Assembly (NCBI GenBank): GCA_913056165.1
Contig: CAJXMD010000012.1
Coordinates: forward strand, 1 to 44,668
Source: an uncultured Halieaceae bacterium
GTDB lineage: Bacteria; Pseudomonadota; Gammaproteobacteria; Pseudomonadales; Halieaceae
Reading direction: 5' to 3'
Length of the DNA stretch: 44,668 nucleotides
Of this stretch, positions 1-13,602 are shown piece by piece. The notes beneath the pieces are model-generated. The model ran no database searches and was not told the origin of the DNA. It was given only the letters and a program-made list of their open reading frames with translations. The position numbers were made by a program, and so were the translations under genes. Positions within the stretch are counted from its first letter, which is position 1, and each line of letters starts with the position of its first letter.

Positions 1-75
1 GTCGGTGTGAGAGGATTTGAACCTCCGACCCCTTCCTCCCGAAGGAAGTGCGCTACCAGGCTGCGCTACACACCG
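1..75 (-). tRNA. tRNA-Pro (anticodon CGG)
   Basis: On the minus strand the cloverleaf folds cleanly. The 7-bp acceptor stem pairs bases 69-75 with 3-9. The D-arm reads GCGCAGCCTGGTAGCGC. The anticodon stem CTTCC/GGAAG encloses loop TTCGGGA, giving anticodon CGG. The T-arm is GGAGG-TTCAAAT-CCTCT. It closely resembles E. coli proK tRNA. Position 2 is the discriminator base and position 1 would be the first C of CCA, so the 3' CCA end is cut by the window edge. Confidence 0.95.
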
Positions 76-126
76 AGATACCGAGAAATCTAGCAGGCAA
101 AAACGGGAAATACAATTTCCGGTGGT

Positions 127-360
127 TCAATACACCCCTGCCCATTGGGCAATGCCCTGGCTCAGAAGACTAAAGCCTGTGACGACTGCGATAAGAAGAA
201 AAATCAGAAACGCCGGACGGAAGGGTTTACGCTCCACTGCGTTCACGCCGCGCTGGAGAAATTCGTCTACCTTCGCTTGATCCGATTCAGATAGACGGGG
301 CTCCTCGGCCTCATCGGCAAAGGTAGAAAAACTAGCTGCGTCGCGAAGCTTGTCTGACAT
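127..360 (-). CDS. DUF3094 family small membrane protein
   Basis: This 77-residue protein has a charged N-terminal half containing the segment SESDQAKVDEFLQRGVNAVE, then RKPFRPAF and one hydrophobic segment (about residues 50-72) near the C-terminus. The 'D/Q-x-x-V-x-x-[FY]-L-x-x-G-V-N-x-V-E-R-K-P-F-R-P' signature is what I recall for DUF3094, a family of short proteins of unknown function in Gammaproteobacteria. It probably sits in the inner membrane with the N-terminus in the cytoplasm, by the positive-inside rule (K/R next to the segment). It is divergent from comF across a 114-base gap and lies next to tRNA-Pro. No function can be assigned. Confidence 0.8.
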   Translation of the reverse strand: MSDKLRDAASFSTFADEAEEPRLSESDQAKVDEFLQRGVNAVERKPFRPAFLIFLLIAVVTGFSLLSQGIAQWAGVY

Positions 361-474
361 GTCGGGAACGTCTCAACGTGGTGAGCGGCAAGGGTAACAA
401 AATTTCGGCACGCCTGAATTAACTCGATCATTTTTGTTGTCGAGAAGAGGCTTGCTTGACTACATAATAAATGA

Positions 475-1239
475 ATGTCGCCAATACGGCCGATCCCTGG
501 TTACTTAGTGGCGGGTGCAAAGCATCTACTGCAGGACTTCCTGCCGCCGTACTGTTTAGTCTGCAGGCAAAGGTGCACTCAGTTAACACCCCTGTGTGTC
601 CATTGTCTGGACAAGGTTGATCTGAATCTTTACCCCTGCCCGCGCTGTGCCCTACCCTCGGGAAAGATGAGGTCGGGCTGTAAGTGCGCTAGTCAACGGA
701 CTTTTCTCGATTCACTCTCGGTTCCCCTACTTTACACCGACGTTTTGCGGCAGCTCATCTATCAATGGAAGTTCCGCGGGCGAGTCGAACTGACCCAGAC
801 ACTGGTCAATCTGGCGTGCCAAGAAAAAACCCCAGCATCGATCGAAGGCAGGACTGGCCCTGTCGATCTGGTAGTGCCTGTCGGGATGCACTGGCGAGCG
901 CGTTTGAAACGGGGGTTTAACCAGAGCCATTTGCTGGCACTGGCGCTTTCCAGCACCCTCGCCTGCCCCACTAAGCCCCCGGTAAAAGCACTGTTGAAAG
1001 CGGCCAGCAGGTCAACGTCCCAGCACGCCCTGTCGCGAACAGACAGACTTGAGAATGCCCTACAGCAGTTTTCAGTAAAACAGAATTTGAAGAGTCACCG
1101 TATATTACTCGTCGATGATGTCATGACCACGGGTGCGACGATGGAGAATGCCGCGTGGGCATTGCGAGAGGCAGGCGCACGACGGGTCCATGGTTGGTGT
1201 CTTGCCCGGTCAATCGAACCCGGCGGGGCAGGCGTCTGA
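475..1239 (+). CDS. comF: ComF family amidophosphoribosyltransferase-like protein
   Basis: The 254-residue protein has an N-terminal zinc-finger-like region (Cys at about 27, 30, 34, 41, 44, 55, 58, 69 and 71), followed by a phosphoribosyltransferase-type domain. The PRPP-binding loop ILLVDDVMTTGAT lies at residues 210-222, and 'KRGFNQS' before it is also typical of ComF. ComF proteins are linked to DNA uptake and natural transformation (ComF/GntX family); E. coli GntX (YhgH) is a homolog. The window also encodes a type IV pilus assembly operon and PriA, so DNA uptake is plausible but not shown. The start is the ATG at 475, with an in-frame stop directly upstream and no clear Shine-Dalgarno site. 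Confidence 0.9.
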   Translation: MSPIRPIPGYLVAGAKHLLQDFLPPYCLVCRQRCTQLTPLCVHCLDKVDLNLYPCPRCALPSGKMRSGCKCASQRTFLDSLSVPLLYTDVLRQLIYQWKFRGRVELTQTLVNLACQEKTPASIEGRTGPVDLVVPVGMHWRARLKRGFNQSHLLALALSSTLACPTKPPVKALLKAASRSTSQHALSRTDRLENALQQFSVKQNLKSHRILLVDDVMTTGATMENAAWALREAGARRVHGWCLARSIEPGGAGV

Positions 1240-1272
1240 GGTATGCTATGGCTTTAAAGCGCTGGATCGATC

Positions 1273-2247
1273 ATGTCTCACCCCTACGATGCGTTGACGC
1301 CGGACTGCGTGATTGATTGCCTAGAGCAGGTGGGTCTTCGCTGTGACCTGCGTTTACTTGCCCTCAACAGCTACGAGAATAGGGTCTATCAGGTGGGGAT
1401 CGAGGACGGCACACCGGTCATCGCCAAGTTTTACAGGGCGGGGCGCTGGCAGGATGAGCAAATTCTAGAGGAGCATCAGTTCGCGCATGAACTCGTTGAT
1501 CATGACATCTCGGTCGTCGCACCGGAATTGATCAACGGAAAAACGCTGCATCACCACGCCGATCAGCGGTTTAGTGTGTTTAAACGCCGCGGCGGCTATC
1601 CCCCGGAACTAGACAACCTTGATCATCTCTATCGGCTCGGGCAAACCCTCGGGCGGATTCATCGCATTGGCGCTGTAAGCCCTTTCCAACACCGCGTGAG
1701 TCTGGATATTGATCGAATGGCGACTGAAAGTCGCCACTTCCTCGAGGTTAATGTCGTTCCAAACGAGCTACAAGCGGCCTATACATCAGTGGCTAATGAT
1801 TGTGAAGTAGCCGCACGTGAGCTGCTGGTGTCGATGAATCGAGCTGACTTTTTGCGTCTACACGGGGATTGCCATACGGGCAATATTCTTTGGCGAGACG
1901 ACACCCCTCACTTTGTCGACCTCGATGACTGCATCAATGGCCCTGCCATTCAGGATATCTGGATGTTCTTGAATGGGGAGACCCATCAACGGGAGCAGCA
2001 GCTGGGAGAGTTCGTCGCCGGCTACGAGGAGTTCCACGACTTTGACCCGCGGCAGCTACGCTGGGTTGAGGCTCTGCGCACCCTCAGGATTATGCATCAC
2101 GCCCACTGGCTCGCCCGACGCTGGGATGATCCCGCTTTCCCCAAGGGGTTCCCCTGGTTTGGACAGCCGCGCTTTTGGTCAGATCACATCCTTGAACTGC
2201 GTGAGCAACTTGCCGCCATGAACGAGCCAACTCTCAGGCTTCTTTAG
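1273..2247 (+). CDS. srkA: Stress response kinase SrkA (YihE/RdoA family)
   Basis: The 324-residue protein belongs to the aminoglycoside-phosphotransferase-like kinase fold. The N-terminal lobe contains ENRVYQVG and the likely ATP-binding lysine in IAKFYR (about K52). The catalytic loop is HGDCHTGN (about 197-204) and the Mg-binding motif is FVDLDDC (D216/D218). Length and motifs match E. coli SrkA (328 residues), a cytoplasmic Ser/Thr kinase that protects stressed cells from death. It starts 33 bases after comF on the same strand and may share its transcript. The Shine-Dalgarno site is weak. It ends convergently with the acyltransferase gene, with no clear intrinsic terminator in the 120-base gap. 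Confidence 0.92.
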   Translation: MSHPYDALTPDCVIDCLEQVGLRCDLRLLALNSYENRVYQVGIEDGTPVIAKFYRAGRWQDEQILEEHQFAHELVDHDISVVAPELINGKTLHHHADQRFSVFKRRGGYPPELDNLDHLYRLGQTLGRIHRIGAVSPFQHRVSLDIDRMATESRHFLEVNVVPNELQAAYTSVANDCEVAARELLVSMNRADFLRLHGDCHTGNILWRDDTPHFVDLDDCINGPAIQDIWMFLNGETHQREQQLGEFVAGYEEFHDFDPRQLRWVEALRTLRIMHHAHWLARRWDDPAFPKGFPWFGQPRFWSDHILELREQLAAMNEPTLRLL

Positions 2248-2369
2248 CCAGCAAATCTCAAGCAACCATTTTGCGATAGCGGCTAGAGACCTTCGGCTGG
2301 ATTGAGGACGTCACTGTATTTTCGGGTGGCCCGGCTCATCTCGTGGAGTGCACCAACCAAAAACCTTGT

Positions 2370-3095
2370 TTAATCGGCTCGCGATCGCGGATATAGAACG
2401 CTGAGCAACCAAGGCAGGAATTTATTATCCGCCAAGACCTCCCGATCGATCGCATCGTAAAACTGAGCCGCTCCAGCAGGATCGCTATAAAGATCCATGC
2501 GGGTACGAATCGGTTCGTCTGGATCCAGATGTTTCACAACCACTGCGGGATTGCCCGCTACAATCACATTGGCCGGCACGTCTCTTGTTACCACAGCCCC
2601 AGCACCCACAATGCTATTCTCACCGACCGTGACGCCCTTGAGGACTTTGGAACCGTCACCAAGCCACGCATTCCGCTCAATGGTGACCGGCTTTGGGTCG
2701 CTAGGACGATCCACACGATCGTAGGTGCCATGCCAGTCACAGTCTGTCACATAAGCACCGTTGGCCATCATCACAGCATCACCGATGCTTATATCGTCGC
2801 TGCAAACAATACGCACCCCCGGGCTCATCAAAACCCCATCGCCAATAGTGATGCTACCGTGATTGGGTTCACGGCCCCAGACGCCAATCTGGACTCGCTG
2901 TCCGGGTTCACCCACAGCGGTAAAAGAATGGCCAATACGAATATTGACCCCTGAGATATCGACAAACCACGGCTTCATGATATTGGCGTAGGGCCCAAGT
3001 TCAACGCACCGGGGCCGAAGAAAGTAATCGATGTAGGCATCTCGGCAACGCAGGTAGGCTTTTTTAACCCAATAAGGTCTAAGGTCGGTACGCAT
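2370..3095 (-). CDS. Hexapeptide-repeat O-acyltransferase (left-handed beta-helix)
   Basis: The 241-residue protein contains hexapeptide repeats in two blocks, roughly residues 48-112 and 137-185, typical of left-handed beta-helix acyltransferases such as the maltose/galactoside acetyltransferase and WbbJ groups. His122 in DCDWHGTYDR sits where the catalytic histidine of the galactoside acetyltransferase group lies. The 'GAGAVVTRDVP.NVIVAGNPA' ending is the usual acetyl-CoA-binding end of the helix, and an extra C-terminal stretch of about 50 residues follows. The acceptor is unknown; no glycan or lipopolysaccharide genes lie nearby. A GGAGAG site lies about 10 bases before the ATG. It is divergent from the TrmB-like gene. 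Confidence 0.85.
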   Translation of the reverse strand: MRTDLRPYWVKKAYLRCRDAYIDYFLRPRCVELGPYANIMKPWFVDISGVNIRIGHSFTAVGEPGQRVQIGVWGREPNHGSITIGDGVLMSPGVRIVCSDDISIGDAVMMANGAYVTDCDWHGTYDRVDRPSDPKPVTIERNAWLGDGSKVLKGVTVGENSIVGAGAVVTRDVPANVIVAGNPAVVVKHLDPDEPIRTRMDLYSDPAGAAQFYDAIDREVLADNKFLPWLLSVLYPRSRAD

Positions 3096-3200
3096 GATTA
3101 AAGCTGCTCTCCATCACCATCATGTACTTTGTGCAAACCGCTCATCGTTTCAAGCCGTTGGTCGCGGTATGATGACAAGGTGACTCCAGCGCCGCAAACC

Positions 3201-3839
3201 ATGATCAAACCCATCAGTAGTGATCAGAAAAGTGTGCATACGAAACTTCAGCAGGTCGTGGAGCGACACCTCCAGCGCCCTTGGCTGAAACCTGTTCCTT
3301 CGCATACAGCAGACGCCTTCGAAGAAGCGATTAGCTGGTGGCACCGGTGCAGCGACCGACCACTGATTATTGACTCCTTCTGCGGTACCGGCATGAGCAC
3401 CGCATTGTTGGCCCGACACAACCCCGACGCGTGTGTCATCGGGCTGGATAAATCCAGTCACAGATTGTCAAAGCACCAAGCAAAAGGCTCCAACTATCGC
3501 CTGGTCCGCGCCGAATGCGAAAGTTTTTGGCAGTGCCTGAACAACAACCACATCCCCATCATGCAACACTGGCTGCTGTACCCTAACCCGTGGCCAAAGG
3601 CAGGCCATTTGAAGCGACGAATCCATGGCCATCCGAGTTTCCCCCTCCTTAAGGCTCTCGGCGGTAAGCTTGAGTTACGCACAAACTGGCAAATTTATGC
3701 TGAGGAGTTTGCCCAGGCCTGCGGTCAACTCGGTATTAAAGGTTCGTCAGAAGCTTTCGTCCCTGACACTCCCATGACGCTTTTCGAAACTAAATATCTT
3801 GCTCTTGGGCAGGGGCTCTGGCGCTTCCGCAGTCACTAG
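3201..3839 (+). CDS. TrmB-like SAM-dependent methyltransferase (divergent paralog)
   Basis: The protein resembles the tRNA guanine-N7 methyltransferase TrmB: a SAM-binding loop (DSFCGTGMST, about 58-67), then WLLYPNPWPKAGHLKRR (about 124-140), LRTNW..YAEEF and a C-terminal 'T-x-F-E-x-K' element. It is 212 residues against about 239 for E. coli TrmB. The canonical catalytic 'PDPW' reads PNPW here, and the glycine-rich loop is not the usual 'E-I-G-F-G-x-G'. It may therefore be a paralog with another substrate, or inactive on G46. The start is uncertain: the ATG at 3201 gives the best N-terminus, while GTG at 3180 or TTG at 3129 would add 7 or 24 residues. Confidence 0.75.
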   Translation: MIKPISSDQKSVHTKLQQVVERHLQRPWLKPVPSHTADAFEEAISWWHRCSDRPLIIDSFCGTGMSTALLARHNPDACVIGLDKSSHRLSKHQAKGSNYRLVRAECESFWQCLNNNHIPIMQHWLLYPNPWPKAGHLKRRIHGHPSFPLLKALGGKLELRTNWQIYAEEFAQACGQLGIKGSSEAFVPDTPMTLFETKYLALGQGLWRFRSH

Positions 3840-3967
3840 GACTTCATGAAGTAACGGGCTCAGCTTAACCGCAGCTCAACATCGGCATGGTTAACAAGCC
3901 TAGAGTGTGAAGGCTGGCTGCGTTACCCTGTAGGTCGCAAACTTGGCGTTTTTCAGGGAGAGAAACG

Positions 3968-4792
3968 ATGAGCGCAACAAAACCCCTTGGGCTCGCCACC
4001 AATCAAGGTGGAGACCCCATTTGGGATCAAATACGTGAAGAAACCCGGCGAGCCGTTGGCAATGAGCCCATTCTTGCCAGCTTCATGCATGCCTCAATCC
4101 TGCATCACGAGGAACTAGAGTGTGCCCTGAGCTTTCATCTCGCCAACCAGCTCGATAGTCCGTCAGCGCCGGGGATGATGCTTCGGGAAATCATTCTCGC
4201 TGCCTTTACCAGCAGCGCGGAAATTCGCTGTGCAATACGGGATGATCTGCAAGCGGTACTCGACCGGGACTCTGCCTGCCAGGAATATCATCTGCCTTTT
4301 CTTTACTTCAAAGGGTTTCATGCACTTCAAACTTACCGAGCTGCCCACTGGCTGTGGCAGCAGGGGCGTCACTCTCTGGCGCTGTTTATGCAAAGTCGGA
4401 TGTCGCAAAAGTTCGGCGTCGACATACACCCTGCAGCGCGCTTTGGCCACGGCATCATGCTCGATCACGCGACCGGGCTTGTGGTGGGTGAAACAGCTGT
4501 GGTGGGCAATCAGGTGTCCATCCTGCAGTCGGTAACGCTTGGTGGAACAGGTAAGGAAGACGGGGATCGCCACCCTAAAATTGGTGATGGGGTACTTATT
4601 TCAGCGGGAGCTAAGATACTGGGCAATATTCGCGTCGGCGAAGGTGCAAAAATTGCAGCGGGATCGGTGGTGTTACATGATGTGCCAGAGCACACAACGG
4701 TAGCTGGCGTCCCTGCCAAGGTGGTTGGAAAACCGGATTCAGATAACCCGGCTTTGGATATGGATCACGCCATCCCTCAATCAGACTGGTGA
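3968..4792 (+). CDS. cysE: Serine O-acetyltransferase
   Basis: The enzyme transfers acetyl from acetyl-CoA to L-serine, the first step of cysteine synthesis, in the cytoplasm. The 274-residue length fits CysE (E. coli 273). An N-terminal helical SATase domain (about 18-120) is followed by hexapeptide repeats. Active-site residues are visible as [12 protein letters not shown] (D166/H167), and a second conserved His is at 202 in [14 protein letters not shown] lies 7 bases before the ATG. The protein ends in Trp (AIPQSDW) and not the C-terminal Ile that CysE usually inserts into CysK. The last 16 bases overlap the 3' end of convergent hemE. Confidence 0.96.
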   Translation: MSATKPLGLATNQGGDPIWDQIREETRRAVGNEPILASFMHASILHHEELECALSFHLANQLDSPSAPGMMLREIILAAFTSSAEIRCAIRDDLQAVLDRDSACQEYHLPFLYFKGFHALQTYRAAHWLWQQGRHSLALFMQSRMSQKFGVDIHPAARFGHGIMLDHATGLVVGETAVVGNQVSILQSVTLGGTGKEDGDRHPKIGDGVLISAGAKILGNIRVGEGAKIAAGSVVLHDVPEHTTVAGVPAKVVGKPDSDNPALDMDHAIPQSDW

Positions 4793-5847
4793 TACTCTCC
4801 TGACATCGACGTTACCGCATCAACCATCGCTGATACGTGCTCCGGGTTCACGCCGGGGGTGATGCCGTGACCAAGATTAAACACGTGGCCCGAACCTGAC
4901 CCAAAACTTTCCAGAATAGTGGCTACCTCTTCCCGAATTCTCTCGGGGCTCGCAAACAGCATAGAGGGGTCCATATTGCCCTGCAGCGCCACCCGGCCAC
5001 CCACGCGGGCTCGGGCCTCACCAATATCGGTGGTCCAATCAAGCCCGACAGCATCCGCGCCACAGTCGGCGATCGCTTCAAGCCACTGGCCGCCGCCCTT
5101 GGTGAATACAATCACCGGAATCTTCCTGCCCTCAGCTTCTCGAGGAAGTTGCTCAATAATCCGGGTCATGTAGCGGAGGGAAAACTCGCGGTAAGCACTG
5201 TGGCTCAGTGCCCCCCCCCAAGTATCGAAAATCTGCAGCGCCTGAGCACCGCTTTCCACTTGCGCCGACAAGTACAGCGCGACGGCATCAGCAAGCTTTT
5301 CCAATAATTGGTGCATTAAGGCTGGCTCATTGAAAGCGAGGGCCTTGGTCTTGGCGAAATCCTTTGAAGAGCCGCCCTCAATCATGTAGGTGGCAAGCGT
5401 CCAGGGACTACCGGAGAAGCCAATCAGCGGCACGCTACCCTTCAGTTCCTGGCGAATCAACGCCACCGCGTCCATCACATAGCCCAGCTCGGTCACCGCG
5501 CTTTCAGGCACCAATGCCTCAATATCTGCCGCATTCTCAAGGGGCCTCTCGAAGCGCGGCCCCTCACCCTCGGAAAAATAAAGCCCCAACCCCATCGCAT
5601 CGGGAATCGTAAGAATATCGGAGAACAAAATAGCCGCGTCCATAGCGTAGCGGCGTAAGGGCTGCAAGGTCACCTCACAAGCCAGCTCAGGATTGGTGCA
5701 TAGCCCCATGAAACTGCCAGCCTCAGCTCGCGTCTCTCGATATTCCGGCAAATACCGACCCGCCTGTCGCATCATCCACAGGGGTGTGCGATCTACAGGT
5801 TCGCGCATTAATGCTCTTAGGAAACGGTCGTTTTTTAGAGTTGTCAT
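4777..5847 (-). CDS. hemE: Uroporphyrinogen decarboxylase
   Basis: HemE decarboxylates the four acetate side chains of uroporphyrinogen III to coproporphyrinogen III in heme synthesis. The 356-residue protein matches the family length and has the N-terminal signature [17 protein letters not shown], the [12 protein letters not shown] loop with the conserved Asp, and the C-terminal [15 protein letters not shown] signature. It starts 4 bases after the gltD stop, so it is probably co-transcribed with gltBD, as hemE sits next to gltD in Pseudomonas. Its 3' end overlaps convergent cysE by 16 bases, leaving no room for a terminator between them. Confidence 0.97.
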   Translation of the reverse strand: MTTLKNDRFLRALMREPVDRTPLWMMRQAGRYLPEYRETRAEAGSFMGLCTNPELACEVTLQPLRRYAMDAAILFSDILTIPDAMGLGLYFSEGEGPRFERPLENAADIEALVPESAVTELGYVMDAVALIRQELKGSVPLIGFSGSPWTLATYMIEGGSSKDFAKTKALAFNEPALMHQLLEKLADAVALYLSAQVESGAQALQIFDTWGGALSHSAYREFSLRYMTRIIEQLPREAEGRKIPVIVFTKGGGQWLEAIADCGADAVGLDWTTDIGEARARVGGRVALQGNMDPSMLFASPERIREEVATILESFGSGSGHVFNLGHGITPGVNPEHVSAMVDAVTSMSGEYHQSD

Positions 5848-5851
5848 CGTT

Positions 5852-11768
<5,917 letters not shown>

Positions 11769-11792
11769 AGTCGCTCACACAGTAAACAAAGG

Positions 11793-11836
11793 CTTTTGCC
11801 AAGGGGGGTAGCCCCACCGGGGGGTCAAGACAAAAG
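11793..11836 (-). promoter_or_regulatory. Structured gltB leader with alternative GC hairpins
   Basis: In the minus-strand RNA, CUUUUGUC (11836-11829) can pair with GGCAAAAG (11800-11793) in an 8-bp outer stem with one G-U pair. Inside it, the run CCCC-GGU-GGGG-CUA-CCCC (about 11822-11805) lets the middle GGGG pair with either flanking CCCC, so two hairpins exclude each other. The predicted transcript start is next to the outer stem. A role in controlling gltB is inferred only from structure and position. Confidence 0.5.
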
Positions 11837-11843
11837 GCTGGCT

Positions 11844-11872
11844 ATTTTACACAGTGCGTGCAGCGGTAACAA
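11844..11872 (-). promoter_or_regulatory. Predicted sigma70 promoter for gltB-gltD-hemE
   Basis: On the minus strand, TTGTTA (11872-11867) and TAAAAT (11849-11844) are separated by exactly 17 bases, directly after the aroB stop codon. Transcription would start near 11837 and leave a leader of about 70 bases before the gltB ATG. Each hexamer matches the consensus at most positions. Confidence 0.6.
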
Positions 11873-11883
11873 TTGATTAAAAA

Positions 11884-12996
11884 TTAGCCAATTTTGACCA
11901 AACTTGTAAGAGCGTCGCCTATTTCATGGTGGCTAATATCATCAACAATGATGGCATCGCCTAGGCTCCCCAACAAAATGTAACGGATCTTGCCCTTTGC
12001 CACTTTCTTGTCCCCGGCCATAGCCGCCAGGAATGCGTCCGCATCCATATCCGGGGGTGGCGATACGGGCAAATTGAAGCGCTCAAGGAAGGTTGTTAGT
12101 CGGTCCAATACCTCGGGAAGAATGTAACCTCGATTTACACTAATCTTGGCTGCTATAACCATGCCACAGGCAACCGCCTCGCCATGCAACCACTCCCCAT
12201 AGCCCTGCACCTTCTCAATAGCATGACCAAAGGTGTGCCCAAAGTTCAGGTGCGCACGAACACCGGCTTCTCTCTCGTCTGCCGCGACTACGCGCGCTTT
12301 AATCGCACAGCTTCGCTTAATTGCTTCGGCCAAGACCAAGTCCCTTCTCGCCACGAGATCATCACTTACCGACGTCAGCCAATCAAAAAACCCAGCGTCA
12401 CAGATACAACCATATTTTATGATCTCAGCAATACCTGCCGCGTACTCGCGGGCGGGTAGGGTGCGCAACGTTTGCAAATCGATAAGCACCGCCAATGGTT
12501 GATGGAATGCCCCGATAAGATTTTTTCCTGCCGAGTGATTAACGCCGGTTTTTCCGCCAACAGAAGAATCCACCTGAGCCAGTAAGGTCGTCGGCAGTTG
12601 GATAAAATCGACTCCTCTTAAAAAGCAGGCAGCTGCGAAGCCAGTCAAATCCCCTACCACACCGCCGCCCAGTGCCAAAAACACGGTCCGACGCTCGTGT
12701 TTATCGGCCAAGGCCGCTGACAAAATTAGATCAATGCTTTCGAGATTTTTATGGACTTCACCGTCGGGCAACACCACTTGCGTGACCTGACGGGCCTCGC
12801 CGAGGGCACTGCAAATCTGCGCCGCATAAAGGGGCGAGATGGTGTCATTGCTCACCAGCACAACAGGCCTGTCGGTCAACAGCTCATCAAAAAGGCCGGC
12901 ATCTCGAAGCAGGTCCTGCCCTATGACGATGGGGTAGCTGCGGTCTGCTGACTCACTGGCTAACTCTACCTGTAGCGTGTGGGAAGTTGTGGGCAT
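11884..12996 (-). CDS. aroB: 3-Dehydroquinate synthase
   Basis: AroB cyclises DAHP to 3-dehydroquinate, the second shikimate-pathway step, using NAD+ and a divalent metal. The 370-residue protein has the NAD-binding GGGVVGDLTGFAA, the phosphate and substrate loop PTTLLAQVDSSVGGKTGVN, and the metal-binding HLNFGHTFGHAIE. It follows aroK by 66 bases, the usual aroK-aroB pair, here at the end of the pil operon. In E. coli and Pseudomonas a damX-like SPOR gene normally follows aroB; here gltB does, after 115 bases. Confidence 0.97.
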   Translation of the reverse strand: MPTTSHTLQVELASESADRSYPIVIGQDLLRDAGLFDELLTDRPVVLVSNDTISPLYAAQICSALGEARQVTQVVLPDGEVHKNLESIDLILSAALADKHERRTVFLALGGGVVGDLTGFAAACFLRGVDFIQLPTTLLAQVDSSVGGKTGVNHSAGKNLIGAFHQPLAVLIDLQTLRTLPAREYAAGIAEIIKYGCICDAGFFDWLTSVSDDLVARRDLVLAEAIKRSCAIKARVVAADEREAGVRAHLNFGHTFGHAIEKVQGYGEWLHGEAVACGMVIAAKISVNRGYILPEVLDRLTTFLERFNLPVSPPPDMDADAFLAAMAGDKKVAKGKIRYILLGSLGDAIIVDDISHHEIGDALTSLVKIG

Positions 12997-13062
12997 TGAG
13001 TTACGTCATATTTGTTTGGTTTCGGATTGCCAAAACAGCTTAAACCCCTTGGCTCACACTAG

Positions 13063-13602
13063 CTAGGCCGGCAGAGCTTCCATGATTTCTTGTGCCAGCT
13101 CACGCGCATTTCGTCCGGCGGTTGGCAACACAAGATCTGCTACTTCCAAGTAGAGAGGTTCGCGTGTCTTCATAAGCTCCGACAATACTTCCTGTCGGTT
13201 TTTGCCGGCCAACAGCGGCCGCTTTTCATCTTTTTTGGTGCGCCTTACCTGCTCCTTGACGGTGGCTTCCAGATAGACAACAAAGCCCGATGTTGCCATG
13301 AGCACGCGATTCGCTTCGGTGACGACCGCGCCCCCGCCTGTTGCGATCACCGCCGGAGCCTCCTCACAGAGAGACGACAGGATCCGGTGCTCGCGCTCGC
13401 GAAATCCTGACTCTCCCTCAATTTCAAAAATCCAGGGGATATCGGCGCCCGCACGGAGCTCTATCTCCCTGTCGCTATCATAGAATGACGCCGCGAGCTC
13501 ACCCGCCAGCGCTCGGCCCACTGTACTTTTACCCGCCCCCATGGGGCCCACCAAAAAAATCCGAGGTGCGGGGTTAACAACGTCAGTCAAAAAACGCCTC
13601 AT
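13063..13602 (-). CDS. aroK: Shikimate kinase
   Basis: AroK phosphorylates the 3-hydroxyl of shikimate with ATP. The 179-residue protein shows the Walker A loop GPMGAGKST (about 19-27), a substrate-binding DSDREIE, the R in FREREH, the glycine triplet ATGGGAVV and a lid with KRPLL. The proposed ATG overlaps the pilQ 3' end by 20 bases, which suggests translational coupling. A TTG four codons later, preceded by AGG, is an alternative start. The pilQ-aroK-aroB order is conserved from E. coli (hofQ-aroK-aroB) to Pseudomonas. Confidence 0.95.
   Translation of the reverse strand: MRRFLTDVVNPAPRIFLVGPMGAGKSTVGRALAGELAASFYDSDREIELRAGADIPWIFEIEGESGFREREHRILSSLCEEAPAVIATGGGAVVTEANRVLMATSGFVVYLEATVKEQVRRTKKDEKRPLLAGKNRQEVLSELMKTREPLYLEVADLVLPTAGRNARELAQEIMEALPA

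Noticed and set aside
278-283. TGATCC hexamer resembling an ECF11 -35 element
   Set aside because: It lies inside the DUF3094 gene on the wrong strand for it and no CGTA follows at 16-17 bases.
3841-3852. Perfect 12-base palindrome ACTTCATGAAGT before cysE
   Set aside because: A 12-base palindrome is expected about ten times by chance in a window this size, and it does not match a known operator that I recognise.
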